NCBI RefSeq assembly: GCF_026262505.1
Contig: NC_067206.1
Coordinates: 8,336,879 to 8,400,878 of the forward strand
Length of the DNA: 64,000 bases
From: Trichomonas vaginalis G3
Taxonomy: Eukaryota; Parabasalia; Trichomonadida; Trichomonadidae
Direction of reading: 5' to 3'
Part shown: piece after piece, positions 47,019 to 61,144 of the stretch
Numbering within the stretch: the stretch's first letter is position 1
Layout: each line of letters begins with the position of its first letter
Made by a program: the position numbers and the translations under genes
Notes under the pieces: model-generated
Databases searched by the model: none
Told to the model about the DNA's origin: nothing
Seen by the model: the letters and a program-made list of their open reading frames with translations, nothing else

Positions 47019-48300
47019 TGTGTTCTTCTTCAAAATTTTATTTTTTATTAAAAAGAATCTTTACAAAATATACATTTACTTTAATTAATATTTAAAAACG
47101 TGCTCTATCAAAAGTTCCAAAAATTCAATATTATAGCTTTTCTGAGGTGTCACTTTTGATGAATTTCTGTTTTCAACACTAGACAAAAACAATTATATTA
47201 GATGCACATGATTAACATCTCTTGGTCTGATGATGTTTTTCAATTAAAAGATTATTATATACAGTTGAATTTACAAAATTCTTAATTCATAATTGCATGG
47301 CACAAGAGAGGTATGATCTGCTTATATGTTAATGATAGATATACCATATTATTTCCATTACTATAAATAACTTAAAGAAATATATCTTCTAAGTGTATTT
47401 TTTGTTCAATTTTGTTTGAAAAAAAAATTAAAACGCATTTCTTATCTTGTTTAGCTTTGATAAGTTGGATTAAATAATATTACTAAATACAAATCATGAT
47501 AACAATTATATATCCATGCTAAATGCCTGAAGATCTGGTGAAAATATTGAGATATGCCTCACTTCCATCATTTCGTCTTACCACATAAAAATATGTGATT
47601 TTTAAAACAAGTTAGCTGATATGCTTTTAACAAAACCGAATCAAAAGTATTCAAAAAAATCTGAAATTGTAAAATATCTTAATCAAAAATAAAGGGTTGA
47701 TCTTCATTTTCGGGATTTCAAAAAAATTTGGAATTTCACCTCCCAAACACACAGATTGTCCAGTTCATTGGCATAGAGAATATCCGATTTCCAGTGTTTT
47801 ACTCTGAATCTTATTAGTTAAATACCGAATTTCGAACATAAATTCATCAAAATCGAATAAAGAGACTACCAAAAACGACACAAATATAATCAAGTCACAA
47901 TCATTTAACAGGAACTCCTTAAATGAAGATTTTTACAATTTTAATCTCTATATTTTAGAAAAAAATATGCTCAGTCACAAACACAATTACTATGTTATGG
48001 AACAAGGCATTGACACTCGAATCTCTGGCCAATTCGAGGAACATCCAAAATTTCAATAATCTTATCCCACAGAATCCATAGCCCAAAAACTTTAATTTGC
48101 ATAGTACATTTGAAGACGAATAATATTAGTCCAATTTTTTTTAACTTTGAAATTTTCAAAGATACAAAATTTATTACATTTAGAATTAATGCATTAATAT
48201 ATGCATTTGTTCCGTACCGAAAATGAACTTTACAAAAAGTGACATGAAAAGTCTTAATTACATTAAAGCCAAATGTAAACTTCATTGAGAAAAAGCAGTT

Positions 48301-49627
48301 TTGTCTCGTATTCAACGTAAAATCTTCAAAAGAAGACTAAACAAAAAGTGCTACACTGATAACAAAGATGAATTTCACATGGAACGCGATGATTCAATAA
48401 CTGCAGAGTTGCGACATACAATTGCGGAAAATGTATGGACAACCACATGTAATGGTGGAGAACCATCGTATCTTTCAGAGGTCGAATTACTTGATTTTTA
48501 TGGTGAAATCAATCAAAGAGCAAAAGGTCTTGCATGTGAAAAGGTAATCGAAGCTTATCAGATTGCCTACGAATTACTGGAGTATAGATACAGCAGAGCT
48601 TTATATCTAGCTGGCCTTGTTCATCCAGACGAATTTCCAACAAGAGGAAAAAGAATTGTTTACTTCGCTAGAAGTATATCTCCCCTCAAGATCATGGTTA
48701 AACAGAGTTTGCTCTGATCTCAACATTGAGATCAAAAGCTCAAAAGAAAATGAGGAAAAACGAGCAAAGTACTGTAACACAGCAACAGTTGCTAACTTCT
48801 TACATTAATTTCAGTATACGGCAGGAATTGATCCATGGAATAAGTGGAGTATTTATGAAACATCTCTGCTTCATCAAAGCGTTACAAAGTTATCTGCACT
48901 GAAAGCAACCCTCCTTTAACCAAAGAAGAGCATGAATTTGTGCTTGTTACTAGTATCTTCCCATATAATTCTGAAGGATACCGGATGAAACCATTTATTA
49001 TTGTTCCAGGAATATAAAATTGTTCACAGGAACTCCGCTCCGTGAGAGCATTCCTTACAGGACAATCTTATGGATGGATGACAAAGAAGATATGGGATAT
49101 CTTTAATTTAACTTTTATTATCGAAATCCAGAGATATCGCTCAAGTCTTGATGCTATCACAGCAGCTCAGCATAATATCGTATTCGGTGATAATCATATC
49201 AGCCGAGTAAGTTATTTTACTTGCAAACTTTTGAGTCTCTTCAGAATTGAACTCTTGACATTTCCAGCTTACTGCACAGTAGTTCTCCAGTTATTTGATG
49301 TAGGATGTGCAGCATCTTTGAGATCAAAGAATAACAGGTTAAAATATGTTCCGCTTTACACATATGAGCAAGATAATTTATCAAATACCCAAAAACCAAG
49401 GTTAAAAATTGTAAGAATTTTAATTGATGCTTGTGATTAAGTCAATGCATCAGTATGGTATTCATCCGTGGAACCCAGATAAAGCCTTATCCAACGAATT
49501 AACAAACAAAACATCAAACGCAATACCAAATCCCACATATATATTTAATTCTTCTTGCAAAAAATTAACATCTGACGCCGAATTACTTAAAATTGCGCAA
49601 TTTGAAGCAATCAAATTCAAACATTAA
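48301..49627 (+). pseudogene. Decayed pogo-like transposase, R4 copy
   Basis: Copy of 4640-5966. One private C-to-A change near the end of the core (TPK to TQK). Confidence 0.75.
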
Positions 49628-50525
49628 ATCAAGCACTGATAGTTATTGTAACAAATATTTCGAATTATTTAGATTATTATCCTCCAAATACAAAAATTCT
49701 CAGCAAAGGGATGAAATTGAGTCAATTTAATGGAGCAAAACGAAGTGAGGTGAAATTCACCACTTTGACACCTCGTATTTTTCAGATATATCGATTAATA
49801 TTGAGTTTTATTGGGATGGAAAACATACTGAAAAACCTGCAATATCAACACCTTTTTATATAATATTGAATAAATAAAAATTTGTTTTTATTTTCCAAAA
49901 AGATATATGATACATTTTTATTATACAGGTTAAAAACTGTCTAGCTTTTGCTTTTAGTGCTCGACCAGAGGCATACATTGAAAATACAATCCTCTCCATG
50001 GTTTTTGTGTAGGATCTGATCTTCTCAAAACGATGATATTGACTATTATTATATGAATTGAATGTATTTATGAATATTTCGAAATTTTAATATAAATAAT
50101 TTATTAAAAATAAAAATTGAACGTAAGTACAAAAAATATAATTTGAAAGCAAATTAAAAATTAACGATACGATAATTTGGAACTTTTACCTTTTGCCAAT
50201 AAATATAAAAATAAAATTTTGGGAATTGGAACTTAAGAGTAGAGAGACCTTTGTTGATATGTATGAGGCTATGTATTTATGTGTAGATCTGAGTAAGCTT
50301 GGTTATCATATAGCGGTTTCTGATGAAATTGAGAACCTCGGAGACCCAAGACCTTTGTTGATATGTATGAGGCTATGTATTTGTGCGTAGTCATTAAACC
50401 CATTCTTGCAAATTAGAATATTATTTTATTTGTTATATTGAGCTTTCTTCCTGATAATTTGCATATCTTCAAAATCATTAAAGTAAGTAAAATCAGTTGT
50501 TTTTTCGGTGATTAATCTTAATTCT

Positions 50526-51086
50526 TCGCATTATATTCTTTTTTTTGAAAAATCTTACTGTTTGGGGAAATTCTCTTTGCGAAATCTGTTGGCCTGAGGA
50601 TTATCTGGTTGAATAAAAATATGTTCAATTCCCCTTTCGCATAATAATTAATGAAATTGTGTTTTATTTTCGAGAGTGTGCAAAACGTTCCCACTTCTTG
50701 AGAGGTACGTTTTGCAAATTTTTTTCTTTCATACATAGAAGATTTTTGGAAGATGATTGATCTCTACATGATATTATATCATATTTCTACATTGAGTCCT
50801 TAACAATATTAAATTGCAGGGTTTTCAAATCAAAAAACTAACTTTCGCTCTTTCAGGTCAAATCAGCAAGGCTCTTCTATATAGGTGTTGGATATATTAT
50901 CAAACTGAAATGAAACTTTCCAGAGATGTCCATAAAATTATTTTGCAAAACATCCCTCTCAAAAAGTGGGAACGTTTTTGCAATTTTTCTTTATTTTTTG
51001 TACCATTATCGGTCCATAGAGCGAAATGGGGACCAGGTATTGTGCTTAATGCACGTTTGAGTACATTTGTTGTATACTCTGCAGTT
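50526..51086 (-). mobile_element. Second rve-type integrase remnant (fossil), R4 copy
   Basis: Copy of 3180-3740, broken, MITE at 50679-50982 inside it. Confidence 0.6.
50679..50982. mobile_element. 304-bp MITE-like element, R4 copy
   Basis: Identical to 3284-3587 in reverse orientation. Confidence 0.7.
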
Positions 51087-51631
51087 TTCTGAGAAAAAGA
51101 TTATGAGTGATCTCGTTTTTTCTTAAAGTCATTTTTTTCTTATCAAAAAAAATTAAAATTACGTAAAACTATGACAAAATTACGTAATTCACAATTTTAA
51201 TGCTGAAAAATAGGAATATAAGCTTATAATACTACAGGTAGATTGAGCATCGATGCGCGCTAATGCCAACATGATTAATTTGAGTCGGTTTTATATATTA
51301 TTGGAAATTAATCACAAATTGTCCATGAATATAAGTTATATTCTTCGATATTATGAGTTAATGAAGGCTACAATATTTGTAATCATGATTGGCTAGTTAA
51401 AATCTATTAGAATAAAAGAAATTGTAATTTAATAATATTGAATTGACATTTTAAATAATTTGAGGTCTAATCCATTATGAGTATGGTTATTACAGGTCAC
51501 TTATTATTATTCTTTGATATACAAAGAGTTAAAACGATTTGGTAATGAGATATTGTAGAAAATAAAAATAACTGTAATCTATTGAAACTGATAAAAAAAA
51601 TTAAATCCATTTATTTTTTATTCATATGTTA

Positions 51632-51979
51632 TTATTGATGAGAATTAGATTCATTTAAAATTGAATACATATTTTTGAGAGAGTCAAAAATTTCAGGATC
51701 GATTTCATCTTCGCATTCATCCAAATATATTCTAAGCTCGGAATTTTCAAATGCATTCAAAATATTGGCAAAGTTTTCTTTACAAGAAGAGTTAAATAAA
51801 ATTTCTTGTAAACAATTAATAATAAATTTTGGGTTAAATTCAACAAAATCCGAAAGAATTTCAAACACCTTTTCAAATTTGTCATTAAATATCGAAAGGG
51901 ATATTGAATCTTTTATGATAATAGCGATGAGGATATTTATCAAAATTTCCTTATTTTTGAAGAGTGCGGGATAAATTTG
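51632..51979 (-). pseudogene. ARM-like gene fragment, R4 copy
   Basis: Identical to 2287-2634. Confidence 0.35.
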
Positions 51980-51996
51980 TCAAGTGTCACTTTTCA

Positions 51997-53487
51997 ATAA
52001 CCTTAAATTACGCTGTTCTAATTTTTTAAAAAATAACCTTAAATTATATTTGAAGAAATTATGTCTATGATATATGTTTTATTCTAGAATCTTGGAGTTT
52101 TCATGCACTACACAAGAGCTCCAAGGTTCCAAGAGTGAATGCTCAATAGCAATTATAGAGATGTACCTTTTCAAAATGACTTTTACTGATTAAATTTAAT
52201 CAATAGAAGACATTTTGAAAAGGTACCTCTACAATTAGATATACAAGAGATTCAAAGCTTCATTTCAGATAGATTTGAAACTTTGAAACTCTTGGTAGAT
52301 TTTGAGTGAATGCTGACAATCATCTTTGAGAAGGTTTTCTTAAAGAAAACCTTCTCAAAGAGGTTTCTCAGGAGCCCTGAGGCTCCCTTTCGTAATGATT
52401 GGGAGCCTTGGGGCTCCTGAGACGAAGAATGGCTTCGCCGAATCTTTGATCAGCAGAGGCCAAATGAAAAGGCCTCTACTGATGGATTCTCAGGAGCCCT
52501 GAGGCTCCCTTTCGTAATGATTGGGAGCCTTGGGGCTCCTGAGACGAAGAATGGCTTCGCCGAATCTTTGATCAGCAGAGGCCAAATGAAAAGGCCTCTA
52601 CTGATGGATTCTCAGGAGCCCTGAGGCTCCCTTTCGTAATGATTGGGAGCCTTGGGGCTCCTGAGACGAAGAATGGCTTCGCCGAATCTTTGATCAGCAG
52701 AGGCCAAATGAAAAGGCCTCTGCTGATGGATTCTCAGGAGCCCTGAGGCTCCCTTTCGTAATGATTGGGAGCCTTGGGGCTCCTGAGACGAAGAATGGCT
52801 TCGCCGAATCTTTGATCAGCAGAGGCCAAATGAAAAGGCCTCTACTGATGGATTCTCAGGAGCCCTGAGGCTCCCTTTCGTAATGATTGGGAGCCTTGGG
52901 GCTCCTGAGACGAAGAATGGCTTCGCCGAATCTTTGATCAGCAGAGGCCAAATGAAAAGGCCTCTGCTGATGGATTCTCAGGAGCCCTGAGGCTCCCTTT
53001 CGTAATGATTGGGAGCCTTGGGGCTCCTGAGACGAAGAATGGCTTCGCCGAATCTTTGATCAGCAGAGGCCAAATGAAAAGGCCTCTGCTGATGGATTCT
53101 CAGGAGCCCTGAGGCTCCCTTTCGTAATGATTGGGAGCCTTGGGGCTCCTGCAGCAGAGTATCGCTCCGCTCCATTAATTTTTTTTAAAAAAAAGTGCCG
53201 TGTGGCAAATTTGTCCTGTTCCCTCTCCTAACACATAACTCCACAACTACCCAAGTACTATATTGCCACTCCTTCCCGCATTGCATTTGAGAAACATTAA
53301 AAGTGGCGACAAGTGCACTTGCCATGGCATATTGTTGCGCGTATATACTACTTCTAATGAAAGAAGCAGTATATACGCGCAATTCGAGTGAGATTGCAGC
53401 AGAAAGTCGAGAAGAGAGCCCTTTCTTAAGGTTAGGACTCCCTTCTCGACTTTATTATACAATGAAATATAAATCATAGTATATTTT
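51997..53487. mobile_element. Hairpin-array block, R4 copy (7 minisatellite copies)
   Basis: Minisatellite at 52371-53149, variant order C,C,T,C,T,T, the same as R5. Confidence 0.5.
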
Positions 53488-53703
53488 TGTCACTTTTCAC
53501 ATCGTATTACCCCGATAGAAACAAAACAAAACGACTTTCTTGATATATCAATAAATGGCACGGATAATTTATTGGATGCATTGGAAAAATATTTTAATAC
53601 ATATCCTATTGAGCAAAATCGATTTCAAAAAGATGAAATATTAGAATGGCCCAAGTATTTAATCATACAATTAAACTTTCGTAAGACGAAATGGTGGAAG
53701 TGA
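53488..53703 (+). pseudogene. USP-like fragment, R4 copy
   Basis: Identical to 685-900. Confidence 0.45.
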
Positions 53704-54076
53704 AGTGATGTTGAAACCTTGATATTTCCTCGAAATTTCTACAAAACATATATTAGACATAAAGCATATATCTTATTTTATTAAGAATGTTGAATAATAA
53801 TATTATTAAATATTAAGCTTTAAAAAAGCTAATTAAATTCAAAAATGAATATATATTATTATTGGATAAATATTAATCAGAACAAATGATTTTTTTATTA
53901 ATGCTATGTAATAAACAGAAATTCATCAAAAGTGACAGCTCTCAATTTTTGACATTTGTAAATTCTAAATTGAATGAGAAAAATGAAATAACACTAAGCA
54001 TAATACAATATTCTAGATTTAATTATAATTAGGAAAAAGTTAGTTTTGAGAGTACTTTTCATAGGCATATAGAATG

Positions 54077-54529
54077 AAATCTTCTGAAAAATAATATCAC
54101 ATAAACTCATATTATTTTCTAATATATAACTATTTTATATAAAAATCAAATTCAATGATCTTAAAAGCGAAGGATAAACCTCAAAATTTACGAATATAAT
54201 GAGTGGGAATATAATGCTTATCTATCATAAAACCATATGAAATATCAATTTTTGCTTTACGCCTAATTTTTGACGACAATTAGCAAAAAATGTTAAATGT
54301 TAACACTCAGTCCATTTGAATATGAAAAATAAAATTGACTTTGATTAAATGTTTTTATTTATCATGCAATTCTTCTTGCGACCAAAGATTTGAATAAAAG
54401 TTCAAAAAATAAGATAGCTTAAAAATAATATACGGTAGTGTTTACTAATAGATGAATAGTATATAAATTCTATTAAAATGGATTTGATCCAAAAAAATAT
54501 ATAAAATTTGATCATAAATAAAATCGTTT
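54077..54529. repeat. Inverted-repeat arm, 5' side of integrase (R4/R5)
   Basis: Pairs with 55713-56165. Confidence 0.92.
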
Positions 54530-54627
54530 TAAATTACTTCTTCATTTAAATTATAACAATTATTTTTGATTTTTATTTATCATCCACATTCAAATTTGAA
54601 TCTTATCACAAAAGAAGGACCACTTTT

Positions 54628-55689
54628 ATGACTACTGCCAAATCTATAAACAGAGAATGGCTATTTGAAGCTAAAAGAAGAATAGAAGAAGGTGAATATT
54701 ACAAAAGTGTGGGAAAGGAAGTTGAATTGGAAAATGGTAAAATTAAATTGAATGTTGCCGAAAATACAATAAGAAGAGCATTTCAACTTCAAGAAATCGA
54801 ATTACCAAAAGTTAGTCGCGGCAGAAAACCAAATCCACCAACATTTGAACAAAAACAATTAATTAATTCTTGTGTTTCACAATATAAAGGAGGAATTTCA
54901 AAAACTTATTTATTGATTAAAAGGTTTCAAAATATTGTTCAAAATCCCGATTGTGAGAAAGAAAAAGAAGAAATTGCAAAAGAATTTGAAAATATAGAAG
55001 ATTTGACAAAAGATCAAATTTTTGACAATTTACAAAAAATAAAGCCTCATCAAGTGGAAAAATTTATGATGGAATCAGGTTTATCTTCAAAAAGAGATTA
55101 CAAACCAGCAGATCCACCTACCAAATATCGTGCCATATCAAAGAATTTGATATGGCACTGCGATATTCATTACCTTCACGGTAATGTTTCTTTTCCATTC
55201 TTTGCCATATTGAATGATATGACACGTAAAGTTCTCAAAACTAAATTATTGAAAAACAAGTCTTCCAACTCAACAGCGAATATTTTAAGAAAACTTTTAG
55301 AGGAGTTTATCCCTTACTGCATCTGGACCGATAACGGCGGTGAAAACCGCGGTGAATTCGGCCAGGTTATGCAGGAAAACGGAATAGTTTGGAAGCACAC
55401 CTTGCCGTATATGCCAAGACAGAACGGCAAGGTGGAGCGCCTGTGGCCAAGCTTAGAAAAGTTTTTGCCAGACGAGTTGGATGATATTCAACAAATCAAG
55501 GACTCAGTTCAGCAGTTCATTGAAAAATACAACAATACACCACATTTATCTCTCGATATTAATCCAAAAACGAATAGTAATTACACTCCTAACGAATTAT
55601 TCGAAGTTTCAAAATTTTGGTACGAGCCAGAAATGCAAAAATGGGAGTTATATATCAAAGAGGAATGGGTTTTAGCAAAATTTGAATAA
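54628..55689 (+). CDS. DD34E rve-type integrase/transposase, intact (R5)
   Basis: Identical protein to 27919-28980, full catalytic triad, flanked by arms 54077-54529 and 55713-56165. Confidence 0.9.
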   Translation: MTTAKSINREWLFEAKRRIEEGEYYKSVGKEVELENGKIKLNVAENTIRRAFQLQEIELPKVSRGRKPNPPTFEQKQLINSCVSQYKGGISKTYLLIKRFQNIVQNPDCEKEKEEIAKEFENIEDLTKDQIFDNLQKIKPHQVEKFMMESGLSSKRDYKPADPPTKYRAISKNLIWHCDIHYLHGNVSFPFFAILNDMTRKVLKTKLLKNKSSNSTANILRKLLEEFIPYCIWTDNGGENRGEFGQVMQENGIVWKHTLPYMPRQNGKVERLWPSLEKFLPDELDDIQQIKDSVQQFIEKYNNTPHLSLDINPKTNSNYTPNELFEVSKFWYEPEMQKWELYIKEEWVLAKFE

Positions 55690-55712
55690 TTACATCATTT
55701 TAAATGACTTCT

Positions 55713-56165
55713 AAACAATTTTATTTATGATCAAATTTTATATATCTTTTTGGATCAAATCCATTTTAATAGAATTTATATACTATTCATCTATTAGTAA
55801 ACACTACCGTATATTATTTTTAAGCTATCTTATTTTTTGAAATTTTATTCAAATCTTTGGTCGCAAGAAGAATTGCATGATAAATAAAAACATTTAATCA
55901 AAGTCAATTTTATTTTTCATATTCAAATGGACTGAGTGTTAACATTTAACATTTTTTGCTAATTGTCGTCAAAAATTAGGCGTAAAGCAAAAATTGATAT
56001 TTCATATGGTTTTATGATAGATAAGCATTATATTCCCACTCATTATATTCGTAAATTTTGAGGTTTATCCTTCGCTTTTAAGATCATTGAATTTGATTTT
56101 TATATAAAATAGTTATATATTAGAAAATAATATGAGTTTATGTGATATTATTTTTCAGAAGATTT
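55713..56165. repeat. Inverted-repeat arm, 3' side of integrase (R5)
   Basis: Pairs with 54077-54529. Confidence 0.92.
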
Positions 56166-57447
56166 TGTGTTCTTCTTCAAAATTTTATTTTTTATTAAAA
56201 AGAATCTTTACAAAATATACATTTACTTTAATTAATATTTAAAAACGTGCTCTATCAAAAGTTCCAAAAATTCAATATTATAGCTTTTCTGAGGTGTCAC
56301 TTTTGATGAATTTCTGTTTTCAACACTAGACAAAAACAATTATATTAGATGCACATGATTAACATCTCTTGGTCTGATGATGTTTTTCAATTAAAAGATT
56401 ATTATATACAGTTGAATTTACAAAATTCTTAATTCATAATTGCATGGCACAAGAGAGGTATGATCTGCTTATATGTTAATGATAGATATACCATATTATT
56501 TCCATTACTATAAATAACTTAAAGAAATATATCTTCTAAGTGTATTTTTTGTTCAATTTTGTTTGAAAAAAAAATTAAAACGCATTTCTTATCTTGTTTA
56601 GCTTTGATAAGTTGGATTAAATAATATTACTAAATACAAATCATGATAACAATTATATATCCATGCTAAATGCCTGAAGATCTGGTGAAAATATTGAGAT
56701 ATGCCTCACTTCCATCATTTCGTCTTACCACATAAAAATATGTGATTTTTAAAACAAGTTAGCTGATATGCTTTTAACAAAACCGAATCAAAAGTATTCA
56801 AAAAAATCTGAAATTGTAAAATATCTTAATCAAAAATAAAGGGTTGATCTTCATTTTCGGGATTTCAAAAAAATTTGGAATTTCACCTCCCAAACACACA
56901 GATTGTCCAGTTCATTGGCATAGAGAATATCCGATTTCCAGTGTTTTACTCTGAATCTTATTAGTTAAATACCGAATTTCGAACATAAATTCATCAAAAT
57001 CGAATAAAGAGACTACCAAAAACGACACAAATATAATCAAGTCACAATCATTTAACAGGAACTCCTTAAATGAAGATTTTTACAATTTTAATCTCTATAT
57101 TTTAGAAAAAAATATGCTCAGTCACAAACACAATTACTATGTTATGGAACAAGGCATTGACACTCGAATCTCTGGCCAATTCGAGGAACATCCAAAATTT
57201 CAATAATCTTATCCCACAGAATCCATAGCCCAAAAACTTTAATTTGCATAGTACATTTGAAGACGAATAATATTAGTCCAATTTTTTTTAACTTTGAAAT
57301 TTTCAAAGATACAAAATTTATTACATTTAGAATTAATGCATTAATATATGCATTTGTTCCGTACCGAAAATGAACTTTACAAAAAGTGACATGAAAAGTC
57401 TTAATTACATTAAAGCCAAATGTAAACTTCATTGAGAAAAAGCAGTT

Positions 57448-58774
57448 TTGTCTCGTATTCAACGTAAAATCTTCAAAAGAAGACTAAACAAAAAGTGCTA
57501 CACTGATAACAAAGATGAATTTCACATGGAACGCGATGATTCAATAACTGCAGAGTTGCGACATACAATTGCGGAAAATGTATGGACAACCACATGTAAT
57601 GGTGGAGAACCATCGTATCTTTCAGAGGTCGAATTACTTGATTTTTATGGTGAAATCAATCAAAGAGCAAAAGGTCTTGCATGTGAAAAGGTAATCGAAG
57701 CTTATCAGATTGCCTACGAATTACTGGAGTATAGATACAGCAGAGCTTTATATCTAGCTGGCCTTGTTCATCCAGACGAATTTCCAACAAGAGGAAAAAG
57801 AATTGTTTACTTCGCTAGAAGTATATCTCCCCTCAAGATCATGGTTAAACAGAGTTTGCTCTGATCTCAACATTGAGATCAAAAGCTCAAAAGAAAATGA
57901 GGAAAAACGAGCAAAGTACTGTAACACAGCAACAGTTGCTAACTTCTTACATTAATTTCAGTATACGGCAGGAATTGATCCATGGAATAAGTGGAGTATT
58001 TATGAAACATCTCTGCTTCATCAAAGCGTTACAAAGTTATCTGCACTGAAAGCAACCCTCCTTTAACCAAAGAAGAGCATGAATTTGTGCTTGTTACTAG
58101 TATCTTCCCATATAATTCTGAAGGATACCGGATGAAACCATTTATTATTGTTCCAGGAATATAAAATTGTTCACAGGAACTCCGCTCCGTGAGAGCATTC
58201 CTTACAGGACAATCTTATGGATGGATGACAAAGAAGATATGGGATATCTTTAATTTAACTTTTATTATCGAAATCCAGAGATATCGCTCAAGTCTTGATG
58301 CTATCACAGCAGCTCAGCATAATATCGTATTCGGTGATAATCATATCAGCCGAGTAAGTTATTTTACTTGCAAACTTTTGAGTCTCTTCAGAATTGAACT
58401 CTTGACATTTCCAGCTTACTGCACAGTAGTTCTCCAGTTATTTGATGTAGGATGTGCAGCATCTTTGAGATCAAAGAATAACAGGTTAAAATATGTTCCG
58501 CTTTACACATATGAGCAAGATAATTTATCAAATACCCCAAAACCAAGGTTAAAAATTGTAAGAATTTTAATTGATGCTTGTGATTAAGTCAATGCATCAG
58601 TATGGTATTCATCCGTGGAACCCAGATAAAGCCTTATCCAACGAATTAACAAACAAAACATCAAACGCAATACCAAATCCCACATATATATTTAATTCTT
58701 CTTGCAAAAAATTAACATCTGACGCCGAATTACTTAAAATTGCGCAATTTGAAGCAATCAAATTCAAACATTAA
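57448..58774 (+). pseudogene. Decayed pogo-like transposase, R5 copy
   Basis: Copy of 4640-5966 with the same damage as R3. Confidence 0.75.
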
Positions 58775-59673
58775 ATCAAGCACTGATAGTTATTGTAACA
58801 AATATTTCGAATTATTTAGATTATTATCCTCCAAATACAAAAATTCTCAGCAAAGGGATGAAATTGAGTCAATTTAATGGAGCAAAACGAAGTGAGGTGA
58901 AATTCACCACTTTGACACCTCGTATTTTTCAGATATATCGATTAATATTGAGTTTTATTGGGATGGAAAACATACTGAAAAACCTGCAATATCAACACCT
59001 TTTTATATAATATTGAATAAATAAAAATTTGTTTTTATTTTCCAAAAAGATATATGATACATTTTTATTATACAGGTTAAAAACTGTCTAGCTTTTGCTT
59101 TTAGTGCTCGACCAGAGGCATACATTGAAAATACAATCCTCTCCATGGTTTTTGTGTAGGATCTGATCTTCTCAAAACGATGATATTGACTATTATTATA
59201 TGAATTGAATGTATTTATGAATATTTCGAAATTTTAATATAAATAATTTATTAAAAATAAAAATTGAACGTAAGTACAAAAAATATAATTTGAAAGCAAA
59301 TTAAAAATTAACGATACGATAATTTGGAACTTTTACCTTTTGCCAATAAATATAAAAATAAAATTTTGGGAATTGGAACTTAAGAGTAGAGAGACCTTTG
59401 TTGATATGTATGAGGCTATGTATTTATGTGTAGATCTGAGTAAGCTTGGTTATCATATAGCGGTTTCTGATGAAATTGAGAACCTCGGAGACCCAAGACC
59501 TTTGTTGATATGTATGAGGCTATGTATTTGTGCGTAGTCATTAAACCCATTCTTGCAAATTAGAATATTATTTTATTTGTTATATTGAGCTTTCTTCCTG
59601 ATAATTTGCATATCTTCAAAATCATTAAAGTAAGTAAAATCAGTTGTTTTTTCGGTGATTAATCTTAATTCTT

Positions 59674-60234
59674 CGCATTATATTTCTTTTTTTTGAAAAA
59701 TCTTACTGTTTGGGGAAATTCTCTTTGCGAAATCTGTTGGCCTGAGGATTATCTGGTTGAATAAAAATATGTTCAATTCCCCTTTCGCATAATAATTAAT
59801 GAAATTGTGTTTTATTTTCGAGAGTGTGCAAAACGTTCCCACTTCTTGAGAGGTACGTTTTGCAAATTTTTTTCTTTCATACATAGAAGATTTTTGGAAG
59901 ATGATTGATCTCTACATGATATTATATCATATTTCTACATTGAGTCCTTAACAATATTAAATTGCAGGGTTTTCAAATCAAAAAACTAACTTTCGCTCTT
60001 TCAGGTCAAATCAGCAAGGCTCTTCTATATAGGTGTTGGATATATTATCAAACTGAAATGAAACTTTCCAGAGATGTCCATAAAATTATTTTGCAAAACA
60101 TCCCTCTCAAAAAGTGGGAACGTTTTTGCAATTTTTCTTTATTTTTTGTACCATTATCGGTCCATAGAGCGAAATGGGGACCAGGTATTGTGCTTAATGC
60201 ACGTTTGAGTACATTTGTTGTATACTCTGCAGTT
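59674..60234 (-). mobile_element. Second rve-type integrase remnant (fossil), R5 copy
   Basis: Copy of 3180-3740, broken, MITE at 59827-60130 inside it. Confidence 0.6.
59827..60130. mobile_element. 304-bp MITE-like element, R5 copy
   Basis: Identical to 3284-3587 in reverse orientation. Confidence 0.7.
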
Positions 60235-60779
60235 TTCTGAGAAAAAGATTATGAGTGATCTCGTTTTTTCTTAAAGTCATTTTTTTCTTATCAAAAAAAA
60301 TTAAAATTACGTAAAACTATGACAAAATTACGTAATTCACAATTTTAATGCTGAAAAATAGGAATATAAGCTTATAATACTACAGGTAGATTGAGCATCG
60401 ATGCGCGCTAATGCCAACATGATTAATTTGAGTCGGTTTTATATATTATTGGAAATTAATCACAAATTGTCCATGAATATAAGTTATATTCTTCGATATT
60501 ATGAGTTAATGAAGGCTACAATATTTGTAATCATGATTGGCTAGTTAAAATCTATTAGAATAAAAGAAATTGTAATTTAATAATATTGAATTGACATTTT
60601 AAATAATTTGAGGTCTAATCCATTATGAGTATGGTTATTACAGGTCACTTATTATTATTCTTTGATATACAAAGAGTTAAAACGATTTGGTAATGAGATA
60701 TTGTAGAAAATAAAAATAACTGTAATCTATTGAAACTGATAAAAAAAATTAAATCCATTTATTTTTTATTCATATGTTA

Positions 60780-61127
60780 TTATTGATGAGAATTAGATTC
60801 ATTTAAAATTGAATACATATTTTTGAGAGAGTCAAAAATTTCAGGATCGATTTCATCTTCGCATTCATCCAAATATATTCTAAGCTCGGAATTTTCAAAT
60901 GCATTCAAAATATTGGCAAAGTTTTCTTTACAAGAAGAGTTAAATAAAATTTCTTGTAAACAATTAATAATAAATTTTGGGTTAAATTCAACAAAATCCG
61001 AAAGAATTTCAAACACCTTTTCAAATTTGTCATTAAATATCGAAAGGGATATTGAATCTTTTATGATAATAGCGATGAGGATATTTATCAAAATTTCCTT
61101 ATTTTTGAAGAGTGCGGGATAAATTTG
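60780..61127 (-). pseudogene. ARM-like gene fragment, R5 copy
   Basis: Identical to 2287-2634. Confidence 0.35.
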
Positions 61128-61144
61128 TCAAGTGTCACTTTTCA

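Larger units (their letters stand above)
45242..54387. repeat. Macro-repeat unit R4 (9146 bp)
   Basis: Complete unit with seven minisatellite copies. Confidence 0.95.
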